Positions 37,139 through 46,089 of a stretch of 64,000 nucleotides of DNA are shown here, in pieces (the first letter of the stretch is position 1; every line of letters starts with the position of its first letter). The position numbers and the translations under genes were made by a program. Below the pieces are notes generated by a model that searched no databases, had not been told where the DNA came from, and worked only from the letters and a program-made list of their open reading frames with translations. The DNA comes from Ignavibacteria bacterium (GTDB lineage Bacteria > Bacteroidota > Ignavibacteria > Kapaibacteriales > UBA4661), in assembly GCA_014654705.1 (NCBI GenBank), contig JACVZY010000020.1, positions 1 through 64,000 on the forward strand, read 5' to 3'.

Positions 37139-38176
37139 ATGAAACTATCCGAATTTAACTACACCATCCCCAAAAAACTGATTGCAAAATATCCCGCCGA
37201 CCCGCGTGATTCATCGTACATGATGGTTCTAGACCGCAAGACTGGCGAGATGGAAGACAAAACCTTCTCCAACATTCTGGATTATTTCCAAAAAGGCGAT
37301 TGCCTCGTTATCAATGATACCAAAGTTTTTCCAGCGCGGCTTTTTGGAAAAAAAGAGAAAACGAATGCAAAAATTGAGGTGCTGCTTTTGCGTGAACTCA
37401 AGGCGGAAGACCGCATTTGGGACGTAATCGTTGACCCAGCCCGCAAAGTTCGCATTGGCAATAAAATCTATTTCGACGAAAACAAACTCTACTGCGAAAT
37501 CATTGACAACACCACCTCGCGTGGGCGTACGGTCCGCTTCAATAACGTTGGCGATATTTATCGCATCATAGACCGTATCGGGCAGATGCCGCTTCCCGAC
37601 TATATCAAGCGTGACCCCACAGAGTTGGACAAAGAAACGTATCAAACCGTCTTTGCGGACAAAATTGGTTCGGTGGCAGTGCCGTCAGCAGGCTTGCACT
37701 TCACAAAACCGCTTATCAAAAAACTGGAAGAAAAAGGTGTAAATATTGCCCGCATCACACTGCACATCGGGTACAGCGTTTTTGACCCCGTGGACGTGGA
37801 AGACCTAACCAAGCACAAGATGCACTCGGAGTATTTTGAGATAAACAAAGAAGCCGTCGAGACTATTAACAAAGCGCTCAAGGGCAAAAAACAAGTCGTC
37901 GCCGCAGGCTCAAGTGTCGCACGGGCGCTTGAATCCAGCGTCTTGACGACCAATGCAATCAAAATCAACAAAGGCTGGACGGACAAATTTATTTATCCGC
38001 CTTACGAATTCAAAATCGTGAGCCGACTTATCACTAATTTCCACCCGCCGAAGTCAACACTGATGCTGCTTTCCGCTGCTTTTGCGGGAAAAGATGAGCT
38101 GATGAAGGCGTACAAAAAAGCGATGAAACAAGAAGCACGGTTCTTTTCCTACGGTGATTCTCTCTTTGTGATTTAA
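37139..38176 (+). CDS. queA: tRNA preQ1(34) S-adenosylmethionine ribosyltransferase-isomerase QueA
   Basis: Adds the ribosyl moiety of SAM to preQ1 in tRNA, giving epoxyqueuosine. The 345-residue length is standard. Family segments: FNYTIPKKLIAKYPADPRDSS, NDTKVFPARLFGKK, IGQMPLPDYIKR, TVFADKIGSVAVPSAGLHFT, and LITNFHPPKSTLMLLSAAFAG. Divergent from the LptF/G gene; the promoter candidate lies in the 139-bp gap. A hairpin terminator follows, so it is probably a single-gene unit. Confidence 0.97.
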   Translation: MKLSEFNYTIPKKLIAKYPADPRDSSYMMVLDRKTGEMEDKTFSNILDYFQKGDCLVINDTKVFPARLFGKKEKTNAKIEVLLLRELKAEDRIWDVIVDPARKVRIGNKIYFDENKLYCEIIDNTTSRGRTVRFNNVGDIYRIIDRIGQMPLPDYIKRDPTELDKETYQTVFADKIGSVAVPSAGLHFTKPLIKKLEEKGVNIARITLHIGYSVFDPVDVEDLTKHKMHSEYFEINKEAVETINKALKGKKQVVAAGSSVARALESSVLTTNAIKINKGWTDKFIYPPYEFKIVSRLITNFHPPKSTLMLLSAAFAGKDELMKAYKKAMKQEARFFSYGDSLFVI

Positions 38177-38207
38177 CACTGTGTAAGAATCTGCATGACC
38201 AATACAC

Positions 38208-38250
38208 AGCCTCTTGCTCTGCGAGCCTTTGCTCAGTAAAGCGAGAGGCT
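38208..38250 (+). terminator. Hairpin terminator after queA
   Basis: An 11-bp stem with one G-U pair (AGCCTCTTGCT / AGCGAGAGGCT), then TTCTTTTT. It separates queA from the ABC gene and argues against the earlier in-frame ABC start at 38214. Confidence 0.8.
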
Positions 38251-38285
38251 TCTTTTTGACAAAGAAAATACTTGTCCCACGCACC

Positions 38286-39410
38286 ATGACAACCATTACT
38301 CTCGAGAATATCACCAAACGCTACGATAATGGCTTTGAAGCGGTGAAAAACCTTTCGCTGCGGCTTGAAAGCGGTACATTCACGGTGCTGCTCGGTCCGT
38401 CAGGGTGTGGAAAGACAACGACACTCCGCATGATAGCGGGACTGGAAACGATTTCGTCGGGTGACCTCTTTTTTGGTGAAGAACGTATGAACGACGCGCC
38501 GCCAAAAGACCGCGATATTGGAATGGTGTTTCAGAATTACGCGCTGTACCCGCATTTGACGGTGTTCGAGAATATCGCTTTTCCCTTGCGTTTGCGCCGC
38601 GAAGCAAAAGCCTCGCTGGAAGAGCGCGTCCGTGCAGCTGCGGAGGCTGTGGAGCTGACCGCGCTTCTCGGTAACAAACCGAAACAACTCTCCGGTGGTC
38701 AGCGCCAGCGCGTCGCGCTTGCGCGGGCTATTGTTCGCAAGCCGCGTGTGTTCCTTTTCGACGAACCACTTTCCAATCTTGACGCACAATTACGTGTGCA
38801 GATGCGCTCGGAAATCACTCGCATACAGCGTATGGTCGGGGCAACGTCGGTGTATGTGACACACGACCAAAGCGAAGCAATGACAATGGCTGATACAATC
38901 GTCGTGCTGAATAATGGTGAATTGCAGCAGACAGGCACACCGCACCATATCTATACAAACCCGCAGAACCGCTTTGTAGCGAGCTTTGTGGGTAGTCCGG
39001 CAATAAACTTTTTTGAGGGTGAAATTCGTGGCGAGGCGGGACGATTATCATTTTATGAGTTTGGAAGCTCAACTACATTTTCCCTTCCCGCACAAGCATT
39101 TGTCAACCCTCCGGCGAATTTTCCGCGAAAAGCGACTCTTGCAATTCGCCCCGAACATCTTGGCTTTACGCCATTCTTGGGTGCATCACTTTCACCGGAA
39201 GCACTGCAATACACGCTGTCAGGCACTATTCAGCGCGTGGAGTTTTTGGGGCATGAGCGCCTTGTTTATGTGGAGACCAGTCCACAAGCGCCGCACAAGA
39301 TTATTCGCTGCACCAATATTGCGCAAATCCTTGAGGTGGGAGGGGATATACAATTCTTCGCTTCGCCCGACCATTGCTATCTTTTCGACAGCAACGGTGC
39401 AAGGCTTTGA
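38286..39410 (+). CDS. ABC transporter ATP-binding subunit, MalK/UgpC-like
   Basis: A 374-residue ATPase of the carbohydrate-uptake type. Walker A GPSGCGKTT, Q-loop FQNYALYPHLTVFENIAF, signature LSGGQRQRVALARA, Walker B VFLFDEPLSNLD, and H-loop VTHDQ are present. A C-terminal MalK-type regulatory/TOBE region (~240-370) follows. In the family it energises import of oligosaccharides or glycerol-3-phosphate. No permease or binding-protein gene is adjacent, so it may serve several distant transporters, as MsmX does in Bacillus. It converges with the 7TMR-DISM kinase gene 31 bp away. Confidence 0.9.
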   Translation: MTTITLENITKRYDNGFEAVKNLSLRLESGTFTVLLGPSGCGKTTTLRMIAGLETISSGDLFFGEERMNDAPPKDRDIGMVFQNYALYPHLTVFENIAFPLRLRREAKASLEERVRAAAEAVELTALLGNKPKQLSGGQRQRVALARAIVRKPRVFLFDEPLSNLDAQLRVQMRSEITRIQRMVGATSVYVTHDQSEAMTMADTIVVLNNGELQQTGTPHHIYTNPQNRFVASFVGSPAINFFEGEIRGEAGRLSFYEFGSSTTFSLPAQAFVNPPANFPRKATLAIRPEHLGFTPFLGASLSPEALQYTLSGTIQRVEFLGHERLVYVETSPQAPHKIIRCTNIAQILEVGGDIQFFASPDHCYLFDSNGARL

Positions 39411-39441
39411 GGCGGAAGACGTACAGTGTTCGCCAACTCGC

Positions 39442-41430
39442 TCACGCCGGCAATTCCACAATAAACGTCGCTCCTTTGCCGACTTCGCTTTCCACCATAA
39501 TATGACCACCGTGCAATTCCACAATCTGCTTCACGATTGCCAAACCGATACCGGAAGAGTGTTCGTCGCCCGTCGGACGGGCAGAGAGTTTTTGGAAATG
39601 CCCAAACACTTTATTTTTATCGTCGTCGGTTAAGCCCGGACCTTCGTCGTGCACAGAAAAGCGCACTGTGCCTTGCTCTGGTACGCTGAGGTGTACATGA
39701 ACGGTTTTGCCGTGTGGCGAAAACTTAATCGCATTGGAAATCAGATTTTCAATGACTTGCCTAAGCCGTGCTTCATCGCCTTTGATAACACACTCCTGTG
39801 GGATTTGCATCGTGATAGACTGCCCTTTTTGCTCCGCCACGGTGGACTGCATAAACACAACTGCCGCCACCAAGGCACTTACGTCCATTTCTATTAGCTT
39901 CAAAGCGATTTTGCCCATATCTAATGCCGCCATATCAAGTAATTCTTCCACCATTTCAGAGGTGCGCTGCGTCTCCTGAACCAGTGCATTGAGTGTTTCT
40001 ACGCCATCCTGCGAATCGGCACGGAGTTCGCTTCTGAGCGTATTGGCAAGGAGGCGAATGGTGTTAAGCGGGTTTTTCAAATCGTGCGAAACCATACTAA
40101 CCATGCGGGTTTTGAAGGTATTTGCCTCGTCTAACTTCGTATTCATTCGCTGCAACGCATCATTCCGCTCGAATAATGTCGTATTGATGGTGTTAAGGTC
40201 AACATTTTCTGTTACAAGAAAGCGAGCAAACTCCTGTTCTCTGCGCAAAAGATTGATGCGCGAAGCCAGTCCCAGCGACAGCAGTACTACTTCTAGCGTG
40301 GCAGCACTTCGGCTTCCGTACCATGTCCAATAATTAAACGGAACAAGCCCGAATCCGATGGTCGAGAACACGAAAACCGCTACAATTAATATACCCCATG
40401 CAATAAGAAAATAAAGCGCCGGCGCAAAACCACGCCATACACAAAAAATTGCTACTGCCAGCGTTATCAACGACGAAACAGCGCCCAGCACCGAAGCGCA
40501 AGCAATCATCAGACGATACGGCACGAAAAAGACCGCAACGGCTAGCAGAACGCTTATGGCTATCAATGCCTGCATAGAGCGGTCGAGCAGTCGTGAATGT
40601 TGCCGAAGCGCAAGAAAGTCCCTTGCAAACAGGCTAGCAGTACCAACGGTAATTGTGGCAAAAAACACATACGCTTTATTCGACCAGACGGGAGCATTTT
40701 GCCAGAAATACTCAAGCGCACTACCGTCCAAGCACATCTGATACATCACAAAGGATGCGAGGTACAACACGTAAAATGAATAACTTCTCTCCCGAACAGC
40801 AAATGCGAGAAAGAGATTATACGCCAGCATGACCAGCATAATACCGTAGAACGCCCCATTTACAGCTCGTTCCCAATATTCTTTTTGTAAGAGTGCGTCG
40901 GGGTGCCACATCGTAAGTGGCGCTATCAGTGGTCCCGATGAGGCAACACGAATGTAAACAGTCTGTTCCTCACCCGCCTGCAAATGCAGATGGCAAAGGA
41001 AATTCCGATGATTCATTTCCCGTGAACTATACGGGAACATATCGCCCGTGCGAAGCAGAGAATACGAACCTTCAGCTCTGGGACGATAAAACTCCAGCGT
41101 ATCTATTGTCGGATAGCCATATTCCAGTATGAATGTTTCGTTAGTTGGATAAGTATTTTTTACGCTGAATCGTATCCAGAAGGCAGAACTTGTCAAGGTA
41201 AAATTAGGATGCTTTTGTACCGATTGCCGAAACGTACCTTGAAAATTACCAGAAGCCACATCGTCCACTGTCCATCGGTGCGAAACATCTTCGTAGTATT
41301 CCAGCACCAAGCCGAGCGGATACTCGCCTGAGCGAGGCGTAAGATGCACGGGTGCGGCAGCACTCACTCTGGCGGTACCGAAGTAAGCAGTGCCGCAGAA
41401 GAACAGCAATATAGCAAGACGAAATATCAT
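39442..41430 (-). CDS. Sensor histidine kinase with 7TMR-DISM sensory module
   Basis: A 662-residue membrane kinase. A signal peptide (MIFRLAILLFFCGTAYFG...) is followed by a periplasmic 7TMR-DISM extracellular domain (~30-170; FWIRFSVKNTYP, VYIRVASSGPL), seven membrane helices (~180-385), a short coiled coil, HisKA with MVSHDLKNPLNTIRLL, and HATPase with N box ENLISNAIKFS, DEGPGLT and SGIGLAIVK. There is no receiver. The family senses small external ligands, often carbohydrates; the ligand here is unknown. The AT-rich membrane gene lies 100 bp upstream on the same strand. Its C-terminal ~100 residues closely parallel those of the 20024-21178 kinase. Confidence 0.92.
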   Translation of the reverse strand: MIFRLAILLFFCGTAYFGTARVSAAAPVHLTPRSGEYPLGLVLEYYEDVSHRWTVDDVASGNFQGTFRQSVQKHPNFTLTSSAFWIRFSVKNTYPTNETFILEYGYPTIDTLEFYRPRAEGSYSLLRTGDMFPYSSREMNHRNFLCHLHLQAGEEQTVYIRVASSGPLIAPLTMWHPDALLQKEYWERAVNGAFYGIMLVMLAYNLFLAFAVRERSYSFYVLYLASFVMYQMCLDGSALEYFWQNAPVWSNKAYVFFATITVGTASLFARDFLALRQHSRLLDRSMQALIAISVLLAVAVFFVPYRLMIACASVLGAVSSLITLAVAIFCVWRGFAPALYFLIAWGILIVAVFVFSTIGFGLVPFNYWTWYGSRSAATLEVVLLSLGLASRINLLRREQEFARFLVTENVDLNTINTTLFERNDALQRMNTKLDEANTFKTRMVSMVSHDLKNPLNTIRLLANTLRSELRADSQDGVETLNALVQETQRTSEMVEELLDMAALDMGKIALKLIEMDVSALVAAVVFMQSTVAEQKGQSITMQIPQECVIKGDEARLRQVIENLISNAIKFSPHGKTVHVHLSVPEQGTVRFSVHDEGPGLTDDDKNKVFGHFQKLSARPTGDEHSSGIGLAIVKQIVELHGGHIMVESEVGKGATFIVELPA

Positions 41431-41529
41431 GATGATTGTATATCCATAGCGAAAGTAAATCACCGTATGCAAACCTTCGGAACCTCTTCGCTCTGCAAAA
41501 GCTCCCTTTTGGTGTTTGGAATCAATCAA

Positions 41530-42267
41530 CTACTCTTTGCTTAATAGTCTTCCCACCATCAAAACAATGTAAAGATTGGCAAACAAGCTTTGCAAAACAC
41601 CAATTCCTCGAAACAAGCCGCCTGCATTCACATATGGTGTATCTAGTGTGGAGAGTGTATAATAGCTATAATTGACACAGTGCATATAACCTGTAAAGTT
41701 CGGCTTAATACTCATGTCTAATTCATTGACTCCTAAAAGATTAACTACACCATAGATGAATGAAAAAATGAATCCTATATTGAAATAAATGCAAGCTGCA
41801 GACCATAAGCGATAGACAATCGTATGCTGTCCGGCAAATATATCTCTCACCATAAAAACCATTATGATCGTAAAAGCAATAAATGAGCCAACCTGATTAA
41901 TAAAACCAAGAATTTTATAGGTAGTACTTTCCATATCCATTGGATCCAGTGGATTGGAAATTATGAGACCGGTCCAGAAACTTATGAGAAATATTACGAA
42001 GGTAGTCCATATTACAGCCTTGCTTTGAGAAAAATGACGAATCATGGAATAGGTAAACCATGTATATGCCATACCTACAATCGCAAAACCAAATGTATAG
42101 CAGGTGCTTAGTATTACCGATGTGCTTCTAAGAATAATCTGGAATACAACAACTGTATAGATTATTGTGAGTAATTGTGTGGACAGTAGAATGATATATC
42201 CTCGTTCTGTTTTATTATTTGATTCCAACAGAGACGGGCTAAGATTAAGTTTTTCGGGAACAAGCAT
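41530..42267 (-). CDS. Unknown polytopic membrane protein
   Basis: I do not recognise this 245-residue protein. It has about six hydrophobic segments (GYIILLSTQLLTIIYTVVVF; ILSTCYTFGFAIVGMAYTWF; AVIWTTFVIFLISFWTGLII; GSFIAFTIIMVFMV; ACIYFNIGFIFSFIYGVV; VLQSLFANLYIVLMV) and is rich in Ile, Phe, Tyr and Thr. Its DNA is visibly more AT-rich than both neighbours. The start at 42267 is chosen because a hairpin covers the earlier ATG at 42336. It sits 100 bp before the 7TMR-DISM kinase on the same strand, so a sensory accessory role is possible but only inferred. Confidence 0.6.
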   Translation of the reverse strand: MLVPEKLNLSPSLLESNNKTERGYIILLSTQLLTIIYTVVVFQIILRSTSVILSTCYTFGFAIVGMAYTWFTYSMIRHFSQSKAVIWTTFVIFLISFWTGLIISNPLDPMDMESTTYKILGFINQVGSFIAFTIIMVFMVRDIFAGQHTIVYRLWSAACIYFNIGFIFSFIYGVVNLLGVNELDMSIKPNFTGYMHCVNYSYYTLSTLDTPYVNAGGLFRGIGVLQSLFANLYIVLMVGRLLSKE

Positions 42268-42333
42268 ATAGTAGGTCTGGAAGAAGAATATCAAAAAAAA
42301 ACGGTAGTGTTCTTTGTGAGTTGATAAATACAG

Positions 42334-42353
42334 CAAGACAGCATACTGTCTTG
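42334..42353 (-). terminator. Hairpin between tyrS and the unknown membrane gene
   Basis: A perfect 8-bp stem (CAAGACAG, loop CATA, CTGTCTTG), 60 bp past the tyrS stop. There is little U-run on the minus strand, so efficiency is uncertain. Confidence 0.5.
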
Positions 42354-42413
42354 TTTCCCAAGCACAGTCTAACTTCTTTTGAACACCACCACGAAAACCT
42401 AAGCTATAACAAA

Positions 42414-43631
42414 TCAGGCTTTGCGAATCTTCAAAAATTTTCGCTTACCGACTTTGAACGTCCGCTCTTCGGTAAGGTCAACTGTTGCGGCAATGTCGGC
42501 AATGCGCTCTCCGTCAATGGAAACGCCACCGCCTTGTATCAAGCGCTTTGCCTCACCTTTGGAAGGGGCGAGATTACTTAGCGCCAAAATATCTACCACA
42601 GTTACAACGGCTGCTTCTAACTCCAGCGTGATGCTTTCAATCTCATCCGGAAGGTCTTTCTTCACGAACATTCTCTCAAATTCATCAAACGATGCTTTGG
42701 CAGCATCTTCGCCGTGATAGCGGGCTACAATGCGCATGGCAGTTTGTACTTTAGCGTTGCGAGGATGCAGAGAACCGCTTTCCAAGCCGCTTTCCATTGT
42801 TTTAATGTCTGATTCTTCTGCAAATGCGCCGTAGCGGAAGTACCGTGCAATAAGGTTATCGGGAATGGACATCGTTTTGCCGAACATTTCACGTGGAGAA
42901 TCCGTCAGCCCGATGTAGTTGCCAAGCGATTTGCTCATTTTCTCAATGCCGTCGGTGCCTTCCAGAATAGGCATAGTCAGGATGCACTGCGGCTCTTTGC
43001 CGTAGGCGCGTTGGAGTTCGCGTCCTACAAGCAAATTAAACTTCTGGTCCGTGCCGCCAAGTTCTACGTCTGCTTCCAGCGCAACTGAGTCGTAGCCTTG
43101 TGCAAGCGGGTAGAGAAATTCGTGGATGCTTATAGGTTCGCCTGCTTTGTAGCGCTTGCTAAAGTCATCACGCTCCAGCATTTGGGCGACGGTAAACTTT
43201 GCCGTGAGCGCAACAACATCGTTAAAACTCATCGGACTCAGCCACTCGGAGTTATACACCAGTCGCAAACGCTCTTTCGAGAGTACGTGTGTGGCTTGCT
43301 CAATATAACTTTGTCCGTTTTGACGAGTTTCCTCAAGCGTCAGCGCGGGGCGTGTTTTGGAGCGTCCGGTGGGGTCGCCTATCATGCCGGTAAAGTCCCC
43401 GATAAGTAAAATAGCGGTGTGCCCCAAGTCCTGAAACTGCCGCATTTTACTCAATACCACAGCGTGCCCTAAGTGCAAGTCAGGGCGACTAGGGTCGCAT
43501 CCGAGCTTGATATGAAGAGGTTTTTGTGTCTTGAGCGAACGTTCAATTTTTTGCGCAAGTTCACTCTCCGGCAAAAGCTCGTGTACGCCGGAGCGGATGA
43601 TGTCCATTTGTTCGTTAAGCGTTGGAAACAT
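42414..43631 (-). CDS. tyrS: Tyrosyl-tRNA synthetase
   Basis: Charges tRNA-Tyr. A 405-residue class I synthetase: the HIGH-type motif is HLGH in PSRPDLHLGHAVVLSKMRQF, the KMSKS motif is intact (GIEKMSKSLGN), and a C-terminal S4 RNA-binding domain (~340-405; EAKRLIQGGGVSIDG) follows. Length and motif spacing fit the TyrZ-type bacterial form. It stands behind a terminator that ends the upstream receiver gene. Confidence 0.96.
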   Translation of the reverse strand: MFPTLNEQMDIIRSGVHELLPESELAQKIERSLKTQKPLHIKLGCDPSRPDLHLGHAVVLSKMRQFQDLGHTAILLIGDFTGMIGDPTGRSKTRPALTLEETRQNGQSYIEQATHVLSKERLRLVYNSEWLSPMSFNDVVALTAKFTVAQMLERDDFSKRYKAGEPISIHEFLYPLAQGYDSVALEADVELGGTDQKFNLLVGRELQRAYGKEPQCILTMPILEGTDGIEKMSKSLGNYIGLTDSPREMFGKTMSIPDNLIARYFRYGAFAEESDIKTMESGLESGSLHPRNAKVQTAMRIVARYHGEDAAKASFDEFERMFVKKDLPDEIESITLELEAAVVTVVDILALSNLAPSKGEAKRLIQGGGVSIDGERIADIAATVDLTEERTFKVGKRKFLKIRKA

Positions 43632-43704
43632 GGGCTTAAAAAAGGTTATGTATTGAGTTACGTGAATTTATGTTGGAATGAAGATGGGAAATTTTTTACA
43701 AAAA

Positions 43705-43745
43705 AACGCTTCATGCAAGACCTCGAGAAGTCCGCATAAAGCGTT
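43705..43745 (-). terminator. Hairpin terminator after the stand-alone receiver gene
   Basis: An imperfect long stem (AACGCTT / AAGCGTT outer, ATGC / GCAT and GAC / GTC inner). On the minus strand it is followed by seven U residues (complement of the A-run just before 43705). It lies between the receiver stop (43791) and tyrS (start 43631). Confidence 0.75.
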
Positions 43746-43790
43746 GTAAAACTACAAAAATTGAGCGTCAACGGGCTTAAACCAATGGGC

Positions 43791-44153
43791 TTAAAGCGTA
43801 TGTGTTTCGATAGTTTCTATGAGGTCTTCGCGAGAAATAGGCTTCGCAAGATAACCATCGGCACCTTTAGAAATTCCGGTCAGGAAATCCGACGTACCGT
43901 CTTTGGCAGTGAGAAAAATGAATGGTATGCCTTTGGTATCGCCGTCGGAACGGATATGCTTCAGCACTGTATATCCATCCATTTCGGGCATCATAATATC
44001 GCAAAGAATGATGTCCGGCTTACCTTCTTTGGCAAGTTCAATGCCTTTGGAGCCGCTATTTGCTTCGACAACGTTGTATTTTGCCTCGTACAAAAAGCGC
44101 TTGAGCAATGAACTTACTCGAATATCGTCGTCAATAAGGAGAATTGTTTTCAT
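43791..44153 (-). CDS. Single-domain CheY-like response regulator
   Basis: A 120-residue lone receiver: acidic residues D8-D10, phospho-acceptor D52 in ILCDIMMPEMDGY, Thr in IFLTAKDG and Lys in YLAKPISRED are all present. There is no output domain, so it must act by protein-protein contact or in a phosphorelay. The nearest kinases in the window are the 7TMR-DISM kinase (2.3 kb away, same strand, separated by tyrS and two hairpins) and the propeller systems; pairing is not determined by context. Confidence 0.92.
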   Translation of the reverse strand: MKTILLIDDDIRVSSLLKRFLYEAKYNVVEANSGSKGIELAKEGKPDIILCDIMMPEMDGYTVLKHIRSDGDTKGIPFIFLTAKDGTSDFLTGISKGADGYLAKPISREDLIETIETHTL

Positions 44154-44541
44154 AACGGCACCTGCGCCAGATTTAGTAAACTGTGAATCAAAAAGAGTAG
44201 AATTATTATTAGTTGCTTCTCTTGCGAGAGGACTTTACTATGCCGTTGCCTTTCAAAGGCTTATGCGCACTGCTGTCAGTTCACACGATTGCGACAAAGA
44301 ATTTTTTGCGGCGAATACTTGTACTCTAGCTCAAATATAACGAATTTTGCAGCAGTATCGTAGTATCCGAAAGTAACAGATTCACATGACCAAAAGTAAC
44401 GCAAAACATATTATGCCTTCATTGCGGCATTCTGACTTGGTTTGCTTCCCTTTTAAGAGGCGGTCCTTTTCTGTAACGAAGTAAGATACTCAATTCTTAT
44501 TTCACTGTCAATCCCTCTTTCAAAAAAAACTCCAAAAAATA
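44154..44541. other. Divergent intergenic region, receiver / esterase
   Basis: Nothing coding is evident. CAAATATA at 44333-44340 is a minus-strand TATATTTG box but lacks a -33 TTG at the right distance. Short palindromes (GCCTTTCAAAGGC near 44246; CTCTTGCGAGAG near 44219) are present, too small to call operators. No RNA gene was recognised. Confidence 0.35.
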
Positions 44542-45828
44542 ATGATAAAACGCATTTCTGCCACAACGACCACCATTATTTCGCTTTTGCTTGGTACCCT
44601 CGTCATCCTGTTTGCTGCCGGCACGCTCAATCCCCCTTCCCTCAAAGCGCAAAACGTCGTTACCTTTTCGATGGATATGCGCGGTGCGATGGCGCAGCGC
44701 TGGCTCGACCCACAAAGAGACCTTGTTGGCGTTCGTGGTTCGATACCGCCGCTTCGGTGGGACTCCACGCTCATTGCCACCGACCCCGATGGCGACAGTA
44801 TTTACACGCTCACGGTTAAAATCACACCTGCCGGAAAGTACGCAAAACTTTTTCACACCCAGAAACTTGCCTATAAATTCAAGGTTGAAAATAGCGCAAA
44901 ATTGAATAACGGCTGGGAAACGGTTCAAAACAGTACGCTCCTTCTGACAGGCAAGCCACAAACGGTAAAGCGTAGCTTTAATACACAATCATTAGCGCCA
45001 ACGCCCGGAACACGCTCCCGTAATGTACGCTTGCATGAACACTTCCAGCCTCGGACATTGCTTCAGCGTACGCTATCGGTTTACTTGCCCCCGGGCTATG
45101 ACAAGTCATCACAACGCTATCCGGTTTTGTATCTGCACGACGGGCAAAATATTTTTGATGACTCCACAGCCGCCAGCGGCGAATGGTATGCCGACGAAAT
45201 TGCCGATTTGCTCATCAAAAGCAAAAAACTACCGCCCTGTATCATTGTTGGTATTAGCACACGCGGCGAAGACCGCATCAACGAATATACCCCCGTTCCT
45301 ATGCGCCGCTTTGACGGCTTAGGGCGACCCGACGACCTCGGTGGCAAAGGCACATTGCACGCTCAGATGGTTGTAGAGGAAATTAAACCCTTCATTGACA
45401 GCACGTATCGAACACTGAAAGACCGCGCAAATACTGCCCTCGGCGGTTCATCGTTAGGTGGTTTGATGACAATGTACGGAGGCATGGTTTACCCGCAAGT
45501 ATTCGGTCGGTTGATGGTTATGTCACCGTCGGTATGGTGGGCAAATAATTGGATTCTGGCTGCTGCAAAGCAAAATATCAACGATTCTGTTGCCACATCG
45601 CTCAAAGCTGCCGATACCCGTATATGGCTTGATATTGGTGATGGTGAAGGCAAGGAGTCCGTCGCAGATGCACGGGCGCTTAAGAGTTTGCTTATCGAAA
45701 AGGGCTGGAAACTCGGCACGAATCTATTCTACATGGAAGCCAAAAATGCGGCGCATAATGAAGCCGCGTGGTCGGAGCGTTTCGAACCTGCTCTGCTCTT
45801 CCTTTTCGGTAATCCCGCTCGCAAATAG
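44542..45828 (+). CDS. Exported esterase of the enterochelin-esterase/esterase D (alpha/beta hydrolase) family
   Basis: A 428-residue secreted hydrolase. Signal peptide (~1-36, ending PSLKAQ); N-terminal beta domain (~40-150; VVTFSMDMRG..., similar to starch-binding/CBM48-like folds of this family); then the hydrolase domain: LSVYLPPGYDKSSQRYPVLY, LHDGQNIFDD, nucleophile Ser in GGSSLGGL, Asp near DIGDGEGKE, His in AAHNEAAW. The substrate could be feruloyl, acetyl-xylan, siderophore or other esters; sequence does not decide. It diverges from the receiver gene. Confidence 0.85.
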   Translation: MIKRISATTTTIISLLLGTLVILFAAGTLNPPSLKAQNVVTFSMDMRGAMAQRWLDPQRDLVGVRGSIPPLRWDSTLIATDPDGDSIYTLTVKITPAGKYAKLFHTQKLAYKFKVENSAKLNNGWETVQNSTLLLTGKPQTVKRSFNTQSLAPTPGTRSRNVRLHEHFQPRTLLQRTLSVYLPPGYDKSSQRYPVLYLHDGQNIFDDSTAASGEWYADEIADLLIKSKKLPPCIIVGISTRGEDRINEYTPVPMRRFDGLGRPDDLGGKGTLHAQMVVEEIKPFIDSTYRTLKDRANTALGGSSLGGLMTMYGGMVYPQVFGRLMVMSPSVWWANNWILAAAKQNINDSVATSLKAADTRIWLDIGDGEGKESVADARALKSLLIEKGWKLGTNLFYMEAKNAAHNEAAWSERFEPALLFLFGNPARK

Positions 45829-46089
45829 CGCTTCCGGTAATGAGATGGTGTTATGGTTTGAATGATGATTTTGGGGTTCTTCTGGAGTATGTGATTGCTT
45901 CATACTAACTTCAGAGGACTGCATTTCACATTTATCATTCAAAATTCAACACTACCGTTCATGGTTCTTGGCACAGCTTTTGAAACGTATCTTTTTTCAT
46001 TAGTCCGTTTATCATTGCATCTTAAATCCAAGCACTGTTTTTCATCACTAATTTCAAGTTTTCCTCTCATTTCTTATCACTCTTTGGTC

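Noticed and set aside
42885-42900. A parS-like sequence (TTTCACGTG core) inside tyrS
   Set aside because: Only the 9-bp core and scattered outer positions match the 16-bp parS palindrome (11 of 16), and it sits in conserved coding sequence.
45829-46089. Extended frame upstream of the thioredoxin gene
   Set aside because: The translated stretch is Ser/Phe/Leu-rich without homology, and a clean signal peptide begins at 46090.
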